A stretch of 46,046 bases of DNA from Alphaproteobacteria bacterium (GCA_030429725.1 JAUIEX010000010.1:1-46046); one strand, 5' to 3'; numbered from the stretch's first letter, positions 10,377 through 19,167 are shown. Made by a program: numbers and translations. Notes: generated by a model not told the origin, from the letters alone.

Positions 10377-11132
10377 CTAACCTTGCTTTTTGGGCGTTGT
10401 TGTTTTTGCCTTAGCCGCGGCGGTGGCAGGCTTTTTCACAGGCGCTTTCTTCACCGCCGCTTTGGCTTTCTCCGCAGGCTTTGTCGCTTTTTTAGGAGCC
10501 ACAGCCTTTTTCACCGCAGGTTTTGTCTTCGGCACTGCCTTCAAAACCGTTGCCCCGCCCACCGGCGCGGAATTCTGCCGCGCAATCTGCGTCCCGATGG
10601 CCGGCTTCTTCCCGGCCGCCAGATCATCCATCACCGCCGCCATCTGCTCCGGCGTTAAATCCTCGTAATAATCATCATTAATCTGCACCATCGGCGCATT
10701 CACACACGCACCCAAACATTCCACTTCCACAATGGTAAAATTGCCATCAGCACTATTTTCACCCAGTTTTTTTGTACCCGCACGCTTCAAACAGGCTTTG
10801 GTGATGGCGTCCGAGCCACGCAGCCAGCACGGCGTTGTGCGGCACACCTGCACAAAATGCTTACCCACGGGTGCCAAATTAAACATCGAATAAAACGTCG
10901 TCACCTCATACACGCGGATATAAGGCATATCCAGCAATTCCGCGATATGCTCCATCGCCGCCACCGGCACCCAGTTGCCGCATTCGCGCTGCGCAATATC
11001 CAGCAGCGGAAGCACCGCGGATTGCTGCCTTCCTTTCGGATATTTCGCAATAATTTCCTTCACGCGCTTTTGCGCTTCCTTCGAAAATTCAAAGGATTTC
11101 GGCTGCTCCAAAGCTGGTTCACGTAACGCCAT
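10377..11132 (-). CDS. nuoE: NADH-quinone oxidoreductase subunit E with lysine/alanine-rich C-terminal tail
   Basis: The 24-kDa-type thioredoxin-like subunit holding the 2Fe-2S cluster N1a. Its four cysteines are seen in CRTTPCWLRGS and VECLGACVNAPMV. The core ends near residue 195. The last 55 or so residues are a low-complexity tail of K, A, P and T (for example APKKATKPAEKAKAAVKK), resembling histone H1-like tails. NuoE is usually 160-220 residues, so at 251 this is long. Tails of this type do occur on NuoE in some alphaproteobacteria. Its stop is 7 nt from nuoF and its ATG directly abuts the nuoD stop. Confidence 0.96.
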   Translation of the reverse strand: MALREPALEQPKSFEFSKEAQKRVKEIIAKYPKGRQQSAVLPLLDIAQRECGNWVPVAAMEHIAELLDMPYIRVYEVTTFYSMFNLAPVGKHFVQVCRTTPCWLRGSDAITKACLKRAGTKKLGENSADGNFTIVEVECLGACVNAPMVQINDDYYEDLTPEQMAAVMDDLAAGKKPAIGTQIARQNSAPVGGATVLKAVPKTKPAVKKAVAPKKATKPAEKAKAAVKKAPVKKPATAAAKAKTTTPKKQG

Positions 11133-12311
11133 CTAACGATCCACCTCCCCAAACACAATATCCTGCGAGCCTAAAATGGCCGGCACATCCGCCAGCATAT
11201 GCCCGCGCGTCATCAGATCCATGCCCTGCAAATGCAGGAAGCCCGGTGCCTTCAGGCGGCAGCGATAGGGCTTATTCGTACCATCCGAAACCAGATACAC
11301 GCCAAATTCACCTTTCGGCGCTTCCACCGCGGCATAAATTTCACCTGCCGGCACGTGATAGCCTTCCGTATAAAGCTTGAAGTGGTGAATCAACGCCTCC
11401 ATCGAGGTTTTCATTTCTGCGCGCGGTGGCGGCGCCACTTTACGATCCAGTGTTTTCACCGCGCCGGAAGGCATCTGCTCCACACATTGCAGGATAATCT
11501 TCACCGATTCACGCATTTCCGCCACGCGACATAAATAGCGATCATAACAATCACCATGTTTGCCAATCGGCACATCAAATTCCATCTTATCATACACATC
11601 ATAAGGCTGAGATTTCCGCAAATCCCACGGCACGCCGGAGCCGCGCAGCATCGCCCCGGAAAAGCCCCAATCCAGCGCCTCTTCCTTGGAAACAATGCCA
11701 ATATCCACCGTCCGCTGCTTGAAAATGCGGTTCTCCGTCAGCAGATTTTCCACATCATCCACATATTTCGGAAATGATTCCGCAAACTGCTTGATATCTT
11801 CCAGCAAACCCGCCGGCAAATCCTGCGCCACGCCACCGGGGCGGAAATAAGCCGCATGCATGCGGGAGCCGGAAACCCGCTCATAAAATTCAATGATCTT
11901 TTCGCGCTCTTCAAAAAGCCACAAAAGCGGGGTGGTAGCCCCCACATCCAGCGCGAATGTCGTCACATTCATAATATGGTTCAGAATGCGCGTCAGCTCC
12001 GAATAAAGCACACGAATATACTGCCCGCGCAGCGGCACTTCACAGCCCAGAAGCTTCTCCACCGCCAGCGCATAAGCATGCTCCTGACACATCGGCGAAA
12101 CATAATCCAGCCGGTCAAAATAAGGCACGGCCTGCAGGTAGGTTTTATGCTCAATCAATTTTTCCGTACCGCGATGCAGCAGGCCAATATGCGGATCGGC
12201 ACGATCCACCACCTCGCCATCCAGCTCCAGAATCAGACGCAACACACCATGTGCCGCCGGATGTTGCGGGCCAAAATTCAGCGTCATATTTTTTAAGCTG
12301 ACTTCAGTCAT
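11133..12311 (-). CDS. nuoD: NADH-quinone oxidoreductase subunit D
   Basis: The 49-kDa-type subunit, related to the NiFe-hydrogenase large subunit, that forms most of the quinone-binding pocket with NuoB. Conserved elements include [18 protein letters not shown], the quinone-site region [14 protein letters not shown] and [11 protein letters not shown], and the C-terminal [14 protein letters not shown]-type ending (here [15 protein letters not shown]). The hydrogenase Ni ligands are absent, as expected. The 392 residues are typical of an unfused NuoD. The ATG overlaps the nuoC stop by 4 nt (ATGA). Confidence 0.98.
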   Translation of the reverse strand: MTEVSLKNMTLNFGPQHPAAHGVLRLILELDGEVVDRADPHIGLLHRGTEKLIEHKTYLQAVPYFDRLDYVSPMCQEHAYALAVEKLLGCEVPLRGQYIRVLYSELTRILNHIMNVTTFALDVGATTPLLWLFEEREKIIEFYERVSGSRMHAAYFRPGGVAQDLPAGLLEDIKQFAESFPKYVDDVENLLTENRIFKQRTVDIGIVSKEEALDWGFSGAMLRGSGVPWDLRKSQPYDVYDKMEFDVPIGKHGDCYDRYLCRVAEMRESVKIILQCVEQMPSGAVKTLDRKVAPPPRAEMKTSMEALIHHFKLYTEGYHVPAGEIYAAVEAPKGEFGVYLVSDGTNKPYRCRLKAPGFLHLQGMDLMTRGHMLADVPAILGSQDIVFGEVDR

Positions 12312-12919
12312 TTCACCGCCTCCGCCTTCTCATCACCGGGCAGCACATAATCCGCACCCTCCCATGGGCTGAGACAATCGAAGGAGCGGAATTCCTGATC
12401 CAGTTTCACCGGCTCATAAATGACCCGCTTCTTCTCTTCATCATAACGCACTTCCACATAACCAGTCAGCGGAAAATCCTTGCGCTGCGGATGGCCAACA
12501 AAGCCATAATCCGTTAAAATACGGCGCAAATCCGGGTGATTATCGAATTTCACCCCATACATATCAAACACTTCCCGCTCCAGCCAGTTGGCGGACGAAA
12601 ACACCTCCACCGCCGAAGGTATCAGCGTGGCTTCCGTTGCCCTCAGCTTCACCCTAACACGTAAATTATTCTTCAGACTCAGCAAATTATACACCAATTC
12701 AAACCGCTCCGGCCGCTCCGGATAATCAACACAGGTTACATCCACCAGCTGCTTGAACTGACAGGAAGAACCGTCCCGCAAATAATATAACACCCGCAGC
12801 AGGCTTTCCCTTCCAACGGTCAGAATTGCGACATCGGAGTCATAATCCATGCCAACCTTCACATTGGCGGGAAGCCCACGCACCACTTGCTGCATCTGCT
12901 TTTCCAACTGCTCCGTCAT
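12308..12919 (-). CDS. nuoC: NADH-quinone oxidoreductase subunit C
   Basis: The 30-kDa-type structural subunit of the complex I connecting module. The family signature [31 protein letters not shown]-type block is present from about residue 118 on (for example [10 protein letters not shown] and [12 protein letters not shown]), followed by [19 protein letters not shown] chose the ATG at 12919 (MTEQLEKQM, 203 residues), 4 nt after the nuoB stop. An upstream ATG at 12943 would add MISRRHKR and overlap nuoB. It is not fused to nuoD, unlike in enterobacteria. Confidence 0.95.
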   Translation of the reverse strand: MTEQLEKQMQQVVRGLPANVKVGMDYDSDVAILTVGRESLLRVLYYLRDGSSCQFKQLVDVTCVDYPERPERFELVYNLLSLKNNLRVRVKLRATEATLIPSAVEVFSSANWLEREVFDMYGVKFDNHPDLRRILTDYGFVGHPQRKDFPLTGYVEVRYDEEKKRVIYEPVKLDQEFRSFDCLSPWEGADYVLPGDEKAEAVK

Positions 12920-12923
12920 GCGC

Positions 12924-13493
12924 TTATGCCTTCGACTTATCAATCACCGTACCCGTACGGCGAATTTTCTTTTGCAGTTGCAGCACACCATAAAGCAGCG
13001 CTTCAGCCGAGGGCGGGCAACCCGGCACATACACATCCACCGGCACAATACGGTCACAGCCGCGCACCACGGAATAAGAATAATGGTAATAGCCACCGCC
13101 ATTGGCGCAGCTTCCCATGGAAATCACCCAGCGCGGCTCCGCCATCTGGTCATAAACTTTCCGCAATGCAGGCGCCATTTTGTTTGTCAGCGTTCCCGCC
13201 ACAATCATCACATCACTCTGCCGTGGGCTTGGACGAAACACCATGCCGAAGCGATCCAGATCATAACGGCTGGCAGCGCACTGCATCATCTCCACCGCGC
13301 AGCAAGCCAGGCCAAACGTCATCGGCCACAGCGAGCCGGTGCGCGACCAGTTCACCAGCTTATCCAAACTGGCAATCACAAAACCCTTATCGCTCAGCTC
13401 ATCCGTCACCTGATTCAAAATTATATCCTGTGACGCGCCGGGCTTTAACGTGCCGTCCGCATTCAAATCCACCGGGTTAATCAGCTTTTTCAT
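12924..13493 (-). CDS. nuoB: NADH-quinone oxidoreductase subunit B (cluster N2)
   Basis: Holds the terminal 4Fe-4S cluster N2 that reduces quinone. The cluster ligands are visible in [22 protein letters not shown] and [14 protein letters not shown]. The start at 13493 (MKKLINPVD, 189 residues) is 2 nt after the nuoA stop. A longer reading from 13526 would overlap nuoA by 31 nt and add [11 protein letters not shown], which I consider unlikely. The N-terminus has an extra acidic/polar stretch ([13 protein letters not shown]) before the conserved core, and length remains within the family range. Confidence 0.96.
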   Translation of the reverse strand: MKKLINPVDLNADGTLKPGASQDIILNQVTDELSDKGFVIASLDKLVNWSRTGSLWPMTFGLACCAVEMMQCAASRYDLDRFGMVFRPSPRQSDVMIVAGTLTNKMAPALRKVYDQMAEPRWVISMGSCANGGGYYHYSYSVVRGCDRIVPVDVYVPGCPPSAEALLYGVLQLQKKIRRTGTVIDKSKA

Positions 13494-13495
13494 GC

Positions 13496-13861
13496 CTACT
13501 CCCAGTCCAACGCGCCTTTGCGCCACTCATAAATAAAGCCAACCGTCAGCACAGTCAGAAAAATCATCATCGACCAAAACCCGAACAGCCCCGTTTCACC
13601 CAGTGTAATCGCCCATGGAAACAGAAACGCAATTTCCAGATCAAAAATAATAAACAGAATAGAAACAAGATAGAACCGCACATCAAACGGAATGCGCGCA
13701 TCATGAAAAGGCTCAAAACCGCACTCATAAGAAGATAGTTTCTCAGAGTCCGGGCGGCTCATCGCCACAATTTTGGGAATAATGACCACCACCGTTGCCA
13801 AAATAATTGCAACCAGCAAAAAAAGCCCCACGGGCAAATATTGATACAGAACATCATGCAT
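13496..13861 (-). CDS. nuoA: NADH-quinone oxidoreductase subunit A, first gene of the nuo operon
   Basis: Three-helix membrane subunit whose first loop contacts the quinone site. The hallmark [36 protein letters not shown] is present from about residue 40 (key: SYECGFEP and the acidic FDLE in helix 2). The 121-residue length is standard. It is the promoter-proximal gene of the operon and is divergent from metZ. The ATG lies only a few bases from a good minus-strand -10 box and has no visible Shine-Dalgarno, so the mRNA may be nearly leaderless. Confidence 0.97.
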   Translation of the reverse strand: MHDVLYQYLPVGLFLLVAIILATVVVIIPKIVAMSRPDSEKLSSYECGFEPFHDARIPFDVRFYLVSILFIIFDLEIAFLFPWAITLGETGLFGFWSMMIFLTVLTVGFIYEWRKGALDWE

Positions 13862-13869
13862 GTGCGCTT

Positions 13870-13898
13870 TATCTATTCACAACAGACGTGCAAATCAA
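13870..13898 (-). promoter_or_regulatory. Predicted nuo operon promoter
   Basis: On the minus strand a -35 box TTGATT (plus 13893-13898) and a -10 box TAGATA (plus 13870-13875) are separated by exactly 17 bp. Transcription would begin about 7 nt further on, within a couple of bases of the nuoA ATG at 13861. This is inferred from sequence only. Confidence 0.5.
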
Positions 13899-13922
13899 GC
13901 AGAAACCACGTAAGCAAAGCCC

Positions 13923-13950
13923 TTGATTGCACCTGAAAAGATCGTATGTT
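13923..13950 (+). promoter_or_regulatory. Predicted metZ promoter
   Basis: TTGATT (13923-13928) and TATGTT (13945-13950) are separated by 16 bp. The expected start point falls on or next to the metZ ATG at 13957, and no Shine-Dalgarno is present, so a leaderless transcript is suggested. The -35 box is part of an inverted repeat with the nuo -35 box (13888-13899 and 13922-13932). Confidence 0.45.
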
Positions 13951-13956
13951 CCAGCC

Positions 13957-15159
13957 ATGACACATGACCTGACCAATCCAAAAAACTGGAAGCCTGCCAC
14001 CAAATTGGTGCGCGGCGGCACCGTTCGCAGTAATTTCGGCGAAACTTCCGAGGCCTTATTTCTTAATTCCGGCTTTTGCTATGATTCCGCTGAAACCGCC
14101 GAAAGCCGCTTTAACGGCGAAGCACCGGGCTATGTTTATTCCCGCTATGTCAACCCCAACCTCGCCATGCTGGAAGAACGCCTGGCACTATTGGAAGGCG
14201 CGGAACGTGCCTGCGTGATGGCCAGCGGCATGGCGGCGGTGAATGCTGCCATCCTGTGCAATGTTAAACCCGGCGACCATGTGGTGGCCGGCCGCGTTCT
14301 GTTTGGCTCCTGCTTCTATATCATTACGGAAATCCTGCCGCGCCTTGGTGTGGAGATCACTTTGGTGGACGCACGCAATAACGATGAATGGGAGCGCGCC
14401 ATTACCAAAAAAACCACCCATGTCTTTGTCGAATCTCCCGCCAACCCAACGCTGGAACTCACCGATATTGAATTTGTCGGCAAGCTTTGCAAAGCCAATA
14501 ACGCTTTCTTCATTGTGGATAACATCTTCGCCACACCGCTGGTGCAAAAACCGTTTGAACTGGGCGCGGATTGCGTGGTCTATTCCACCACCAAACATAT
14601 GGACGGGCAAGGCCGCACACTCGGCGGCGCCGTGCTGGCCAGCGAGGAATTTATTACCGAAACCCTCCTCCCTTTCCACAGGCACACCGGCCCGGCCATG
14701 TCTCCTTTTACCGCGTGGGTGGTGCTTAAGGGCCTGGAAACCTTTGAGCTGCGGATGAAGCAGCACTGCAAAAACGCACAGAAAGTGGCAGAGTTCCTCG
14801 AAGGCCACAGTAACATTGCCGAAGTGCTGTATCCCGGCCTGCCCAGCCACCCGCAATATGATTTGGCCTGCAAGCAGATGGATATTCAGGGCTTTGGTGC
14901 CAGCAACATGATTGCCTTTAAAACCAAAGGCGGCAAGCGGGCAGCGTTTGATCTGCTCAATAACATGAAGATCATTGATATTTCCAATAACCTTGGCGAT
15001 GCCAAAAGCCTCATCACCCATCCGGCCAGCACCACGCACAGCAACATCAATGCCGATGAACGTCAAAAACTTGGCATTACGGATGATGTGCTGCGCTTTT
15101 CCGTTGGGCTGGAAGATGCGGACGATCTAATTGCGGATTTACAGCAGGCGCTGGCTTAA
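13957..15159 (+). CDS. metZ: O-succinylhomoserine sulfhydrylase
   Basis: PLP enzyme of the Cys/Met metabolism family that makes homocysteine from an acylated homoserine and sulfide. The fold-type I signatures are clear: GYVYSRYVNPNLAMLEERLA, the glycine loop in MASGMAAVNAAIL, DNIFATPL, and the PLP lysine in VYSTTKHMDGQGR. The C-terminal SLITHPASTTHSN block is diagnostic. The overall pattern (STTKHMDGQGR, few insertions, 400 residues) fits MetZ better than MetY, which is longer. A TTG at 13927 would extend it by 10 residues but lies in the promoter. Nearby sulfate-reduction genes would provide the sulfide. Confidence 0.93.
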   Translation: MTHDLTNPKNWKPATKLVRGGTVRSNFGETSEALFLNSGFCYDSAETAESRFNGEAPGYVYSRYVNPNLAMLEERLALLEGAERACVMASGMAAVNAAILCNVKPGDHVVAGRVLFGSCFYIITEILPRLGVEITLVDARNNDEWERAITKKTTHVFVESPANPTLELTDIEFVGKLCKANNAFFIVDNIFATPLVQKPFELGADCVVYSTTKHMDGQGRTLGGAVLASEEFITETLLPFHRHTGPAMSPFTAWVVLKGLETFELRMKQHCKNAQKVAEFLEGHSNIAEVLYPGLPSHPQYDLACKQMDIQGFGASNMIAFKTKGGKRAAFDLLNNMKIIDISNNLGDAKSLITHPASTTHSNINADERQKLGITDDVLRFSVGLEDADDLIADLQQALA

Positions 15160-15338
15160 CTGCTACGCTTCTTTAGCATCCGCTGAAGCTTTTTCAGCGC
15201 CAGCTCCTGCATGCTTTGTTTGGTGGCTGTTTTAGGGCAAATCACGCTCACCTCAATCCCGGTGCGCTCATCAATGGCGGAAACCTTGACGGAATTTCCA
15301 ACCGCCACAAATTCAATGATCGCACCCTGCCCAGCCAT
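15156..15338 (-). CDS. Small DUF6898-type protein
   Basis: A small protein of about 60 residues with the pattern GAIIEFVAVGNSVKVSAID followed by GIEVSVICP and a basic helical end LALKKLQRMLKKRSS. This matches the small alphaproteobacterial family I know as DUF6898, of unknown role. Its 3' end overlaps the convergent metZ stop by 4 nt. Starts at 15347 (ATG) or 15374 (GTG) are possible. I prefer 15338 because the conserved core begins immediately after it. Confidence 0.65.
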   Translation of the reverse strand: MAGQGAIIEFVAVGNSVKVSAIDERTGIEVSVICPKTATKQSMQELALKKLQRMLKKRSS

Positions 15339-15420
15339 GGCGAGCATTATAATGCCATTTCGGTAAGGCGTCACCTCTCTTTCGCTTCAATCAAAGCCCA
15401 TATCCCGTTATGCATGAACC

Positions 15421-15858
15421 ATGAAACGAAGCACCAAATGGTTCATCATCGCGCTGATTGTTGTTGTCATCATTATGCTGCTGCGCGCACGTGCCATTGC
15501 ACCGGCCGGCATTGTAAGCGCGCTATTGGCATTGCCGCTGATCGCGGAGCGCCTCATCCGCTGGTATCTTCGCTATCAGCTCTTTCGCCAGTTCCATCGG
15601 CAATTTCGTCAATCATGGCAACAGGCAAAACGTGGAGATGCCTCCGGAGCCAAAGCGCAGAGCCATCACGGCCTGTCATATAAAGAGGCGCTCACGCTTC
15701 TAAACCTGCCGCCAAACCCCACCAAAGAGCAGGTAAAGAAGGCCTATATCGCTCAAATGAAAATCCATCATCCGGATGTGGGTGGCAGCACCGAAATGGC
15801 GGAAAAAATAAATAATGCCAAGGATATCATCCTTCAGAATATGCAACAGAAACCATGA
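15421..15858 (+). CDS. Membrane-anchored J-domain protein (Tim14/Pam18-like layout)
   Basis: The N-terminus has hydrophobic segments (about residues 8-22 and 28-42). A basic linker follows, and a C-terminal J-domain covers about residues 83-140: LSYKEALTLLNLPPNPTKEQVKKAYIAQMKIHHPDVGGS, with the diagnostic HPD tripeptide. J-domains stimulate the ATPase of DnaK (Hsp70). The placement of a short membrane anchor before a C-terminal J-domain is that of mitochondrial Tim14/Pam18 and its alphaproteobacterial relatives. The substrate is unknown. The gene stands alone between the DUF6898-type gene and cysI. Confidence 0.85.
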   Translation: MKRSTKWFIIALIVVVIIMLLRARAIAPAGIVSALLALPLIAERLIRWYLRYQLFRQFHRQFRQSWQQAKRGDASGAKAQSHHGLSYKEALTLLNLPPNPTKEQVKKAYIAQMKIHHPDVGGSTEMAEKINNAKDIILQNMQQKP

Positions 15859-15865
15859 TCTAAGC

Positions 15866-15894
15866 GTGACAAAACCGGCCTTTTCGCCTATACC
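15866..15894 (+). promoter_or_regulatory. Predicted promoter of the sulfate-assimilation operon
   Basis: GTGACA (15866-15871) and TATACC (15889-15894) are spaced by 17 bp. They lie just after the stop of the J-domain gene, and an AGGA Shine-Dalgarno (in GCGAGGAACCT) precedes the cysI ATG at 15913. The spacing makes this a plausible start for cysI, the siroheme gene and cysH together. Confidence 0.4.
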
Positions 15895-15912
15895 ACCCGC
15901 AGCGAGGAACCT

Positions 15913-17727
15913 ATGAGCGATGCAGAACTGAAATTAGCCAAACAGGAAGCCATGAAGGTTGATAGCCGCTTCCTGAAAGGCAATGTGGCACAGGAACTGG
16001 CCGATGGCAGCACCGGCGCGGTGACAGATGAAACCTATGAGCTGCTGAAATTCCACGGCTCCTATTTCGGCCATAACCGCGATACCGCCACGGAACGTAA
16101 AAAGCAAAAGCTTGAAAAAGAATATGAATTTATGGTGCGCACGCGCATTCCCGGTGGCCGCCTGAGCGCGCAGCAATATCTGACCATGGATGATCTGGCA
16201 AACAAATATGCCAATGGCACAGTGCGCCTCACCACACGGCAAACCATTCAGTTTCACGTGATTATGAAGGAGCATCTGAAAGACTCCATCGCAGAGATTA
16301 ACCACGCGCTGCTTTCCACGCAAAGCGCCTGCGGCGATGTGGTGCGCAATGTGATGATCCCTGCAGCGCCGTATCAAAATGTAAAGTATCAACAGCTGCG
16401 TGATGATTGCGATAAGATCGCCGCCTTCGTGCGCCCGAAAACTTCCGCTTACAACGAAATCTTTTTAGATGAAGAAGCCGATGAAATTCGCGAACGCGTC
16501 GCGGGCGATGAATATGAGCCGCTTTATGGCGCAACCTACCTGCCGCGTAAATTTAAGATCGGCCTCATCATCCCGGAAGATAACACCATTGATGTTTTCA
16601 CGCATGATCTGGGCTTTGTGCTGGTCTATGAAGGTGAAAAACTGAAAGGCTATAATGTGCTGCTGGGCGGCGGCATGGGGATGAGCCACGAAGCCGCCAA
16701 AGAATGGAAGGATAAAAAAACCTATCCGCGTGTGGCCGATCCGATTGCCTTTGTAGCACCGGATGATCTGCTCAACGCCGTGGAGGCTGTGGTTAAACTT
16801 CAGCGCGATCATGGTGATCGGTCAGACCGCAAACATGCCCGCCTGAAATATGTGGTGGAAGAAAAAGGGCTGGCATGGACGCGCAGCGAATTTGAAAAAT
16901 ACTTCAATGCAACCAGGCCTTCCCAACCGGCAAAAGACCCTGTTGAGATCAATCATTTCCATGTGCCGGACCCTATGGGATGGCATGAGCAGGGGGACGG
17001 AAAATGGTTCTTAGGCCTGCCCGTGGCAAGCGGGCGCGTCATGGATTATCACCCGGATCAACGCCACCCCAGCGGCTACACCGCCAATGGCTTCACCCGT
17101 TTTGAAAATACACAATACCAAACAGGCATCCGCAAATTGGTTGAGTTTCTGGGCGTGGATATGGTGATCACACCGGATCAGAAATTGATTTTCTGTGATC
17201 TGGAAGCAAGCCAGAAAGCAGATATTGAGCGCATTCTGAAAGAACATCGCATCCCCACGCGGGAAGATCTTTCCAACATGGAAGCACATTTCCACACCTG
17301 TGTTTCCCTGCCAACCTGCGCCAAAGCGCTGGCGGAAAGTGAGCGTGTGCAGTTTCAGATCATGGAATCCATTCAGGCGGAACTGGCCAAACATGGCCTG
17401 CAGGATGAGCATATGGCCGTGCGCGTTACGGGCTGCCCCAATGGCTGCTCCCGCCCTTACGTGGGGGATATCGGCATTGTGGGCCGCATGCCCGGGCATT
17501 ATGTGCTGTTCATCGGCGGTGATCTGGAAGGCACGCGCCTGAATGTTAAAACCTATGATAAAGTGCCGCTGGATCATATTCCTGCCGCCCTTTCGCCGCT
17601 ATTTGCCCGCTTTGCCAAAGAACGCATCGGCCATGAGCGCTTTGGGGATTATTGCCATCGCGTCGGTGTGGAAAAGCTTATGGAAAAGGTAAAGCCGGAG
17701 CTGGAAGATTATAAGTGGGCCGAGTAA
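15913..17727 (+). CDS. cysI: Sulfite reductase hemoprotein (nitrite/sulfite reductase family)
   Basis: Siroheme and 4Fe-4S enzyme reducing sulfite to sulfide with six electrons. Two ferrodoxin-like/substrate domains are followed by the cluster-siroheme cysteines CVSLPTCAKALAES and GCPNGCSRPYVGDIG (Cx5C and Cx3C). The active-site region with RLTTRQTIQFH is also present. The 604-residue length and the close similarity of the cysteine blocks to CysI favour assimilatory sulfite reductase over nitrite reductase. No cysJ flavoprotein partner is in the window. Next-door siroheme synthase and cysH fit the assignment. Confidence 0.92.
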   Translation: MSDAELKLAKQEAMKVDSRFLKGNVAQELADGSTGAVTDETYELLKFHGSYFGHNRDTATERKKQKLEKEYEFMVRTRIPGGRLSAQQYLTMDDLANKYANGTVRLTTRQTIQFHVIMKEHLKDSIAEINHALLSTQSACGDVVRNVMIPAAPYQNVKYQQLRDDCDKIAAFVRPKTSAYNEIFLDEEADEIRERVAGDEYEPLYGATYLPRKFKIGLIIPEDNTIDVFTHDLGFVLVYEGEKLKGYNVLLGGGMGMSHEAAKEWKDKKTYPRVADPIAFVAPDDLLNAVEAVVKLQRDHGDRSDRKHARLKYVVEEKGLAWTRSEFEKYFNATRPSQPAKDPVEINHFHVPDPMGWHEQGDGKWFLGLPVASGRVMDYHPDQRHPSGYTANGFTRFENTQYQTGIRKLVEFLGVDMVITPDQKLIFCDLEASQKADIERILKEHRIPTREDLSNMEAHFHTCVSLPTCAKALAESERVQFQIMESIQAELAKHGLQDEHMAVRVTGCPNGCSRPYVGDIGIVGRMPGHYVLFIGGDLEGTRLNVKTYDKVPLDHIPAALSPLFARFAKERIGHERFGDYCHRVGVEKLMEKVKPELEDYKWAE

Positions 17728-17745
17728 CCTCTTCAGGATTTCAAA

Positions 17746-18300
17746 ATGCTTCCGATAATTCTTGATCCCGCCCGGCTTTCCGTTCTCCTTATCGGCGATG
17801 GTGATGCAACCGAACGCCGCGCCGAAATTTTGCAGGATGCAGGCGTACGGTTTCACCATGAGAAAGATTTTCGCGCCGGCTTGCTGGAAGGCGTGGATGT
17901 GCTGTTTGCTGCGGATGTAAGCATGATGGACGCCAAGCATATCTATGAAACTGCCAAGCCCTTCGGCATTCTCATCAATATTGAAGATATTAAGGAATTT
18001 TGTGATTTTCACATGCCTGCCATCGTCCGGCGGGGTGATTTGCTGCTTACCGTTTCCACCAAAGGCGCCAGCCCGCGCGTGGCACGCCGCTTACGCATGA
18101 TGCTGGAAAATATCTTCCCGGAAGGCTGGGCGCAGTGGCTGAAAGTGATTGAAGCAAAACGCAATCAATGGAAAGCTGAAGGCGCGGATATTCCCACTTT
18201 GGCGGCAAACACAGATGCACTTCTGGATGAACAAGGCTGGCTGAAGGCAGACTGTGCCTGCATGAAAAAATCCTCGCAAACCGCGCATAGCGGCCTATAA
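17746..18300 (+). CDS. Precorrin-2 dehydrogenase / sirohydrochlorin ferrochelatase (CysG N-terminal type, Met8-like)
   Basis: Makes siroheme, the cofactor of the adjacent sulfite reductase. The 184-residue protein corresponds to the N-terminal half of CysG or to Met8. It has a Rossmann start (LSVLLIGDGDATERRAEIL), the catalytic aspartate region ILINIEDIKEFCDFHMPAIVRRGDLLLTVST, and GASPRVARRLRMMLE. There is no SAM uroporphyrinogen methyltransferase domain, which must be encoded elsewhere. The glycine motif is variant (GDGDAT where GGGxVA is usual), and the ending is cysteine/serine-rich. It lies 18 nt after cysI. Confidence 0.85.
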   Translation: MLPIILDPARLSVLLIGDGDATERRAEILQDAGVRFHHEKDFRAGLLEGVDVLFAADVSMMDAKHIYETAKPFGILINIEDIKEFCDFHMPAIVRRGDLLLTVSTKGASPRVARRLRMMLENIFPEGWAQWLKVIEAKRNQWKAEGADIPTLAANTDALLDEQGWLKADCACMKKSSQTAHSGL

Positions 18301-18309
18301 AAGACCGCA

Positions 18310-19053
18310 ATGACGCATTCCATCACCCGCCTTCAGGCCTTTTATGGCGATTATGACGCTGAAAAGCTGCTGCGTGCGATGATAAAAGACGAATTTAAGG
18401 ATAAAATCGCGCTGATTTCCTCTTTCGGGGCAGATTCCGCTTTGCTTATTGAGCTGGTGGCAAATGTGGATCCCGCCACACCGGTGTTATTTCTGGATAC
18501 CGGCAAACATTTCAAAGAAACTATTGAATATGTGGATTATTTAGAGAAGCATTTTAAGCTCACCAATCTGCGCCGCCTCACCCCACGTGATGATTTGCTG
18601 CAAAAAATTGATCCGGAAGGCAATCTCTGGCAAAGTCAGGTCAATCGCTGTTGCTGGATGCGCAAGGTGGAGCCGCTGAACCGCGTCCTGCAATCCGGGG
18701 AGTATGAAGCGGTGATCACCGGCCGCAAACGTTTTCAGACAGATAATAGGCAAGATATTGATAATGTTGAGCTTTTTGATGATGGCGTATTCCGCATCAA
18801 CCCGCTCTGCACCTGGACAAAGGACGATATCCGCACAGAATTTGATGCCCGCGCCCTGCCCCAGCACCCGCTGGTGGCGAAGGGCTTCCCCTCCATCGGC
18901 TGTGAACCCTGCACGCGGGAGGTCAAACCCGGGGAGGATGAACGCTCCGGCCGCTGGGCGCACACCATCGACATGACCGAAGGCCAGAAGCAGGAATGCG
19001 GCATCCACACCGGCATGTCCGGCCCCGTCACCGAGACGGACTGGACGGTTTAA
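18310..19053 (+). CDS. cysH: Adenylylsulfate (APS-type) reductase
   Basis: Reduces APS (or PAPS) to sulfite using thioredoxin. The PP-loop-like fold is recognised by ISSFGADSALLIELVA and LFLDTGKHFKETIEYVD. The two cysteine pairs NRCCWMRKVEPL and GCEPCTREVKPGEDERSGRW indicate a 4Fe-4S cluster, which marks the APS-using bacterial and plant type, not the cluster-free E. coli PAPS form. The catalytic cysteine motif ECGIHTG is at the C-terminus. It is the last gene of the cysI-siroheme-cysH group and ends just before the repeat-rich spacer. Confidence 0.93.
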   Translation: MTHSITRLQAFYGDYDAEKLLRAMIKDEFKDKIALISSFGADSALLIELVANVDPATPVLFLDTGKHFKETIEYVDYLEKHFKLTNLRRLTPRDDLLQKIDPEGNLWQSQVNRCCWMRKVEPLNRVLQSGEYEAVITGRKRFQTDNRQDIDNVELFDDGVFRINPLCTWTKDDIRTEFDARALPQHPLVAKGFPSIGCEPCTREVKPGEDERSGRWAHTIDMTEGQKQECGIHTGMSGPVTETDWTV

Positions 19054-19099
19054 ACCCTGCATAACTCCCCTCGCACTCTTTCCCGGCTCGCTCTGCGCA

Positions 19100-19167
19100 A
19101 TAACTCCCCCTTTATGGGGGAGTCTGAATTTTGAGCCTCAGCGATAAAATTCAGGTGGGGGTCATAT
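19100..19167 (+). repeat. Palindromic element, copy A
   Basis: First stem ACTCCCCC/TTTAT/GGGGGAGT. Second stem CTGAATTTT...AAAATTCAG with an 11-nt loop, followed by GGTGGGGGTCA. The same architecture is found inside mfd at 22886-22945, where the second stem is CTGAAA...TTTCAG. The changed but still paired arms suggest that structure is selected or copied. Confidence 0.8.

Noticed and set aside
13888-13932. SAM-responsive riboswitch before metZ
   Set aside because: Methionine genes of alphaproteobacteria often carry SAM-II elements, but the inverted repeat here is upstream of the predicted start point and no pseudoknot pattern is seen.
14188-15066. 292-codon frame antisense to metZ
   Set aside because: It lies wholly opposite a well-recognised PLP enzyme and shows no family motif.
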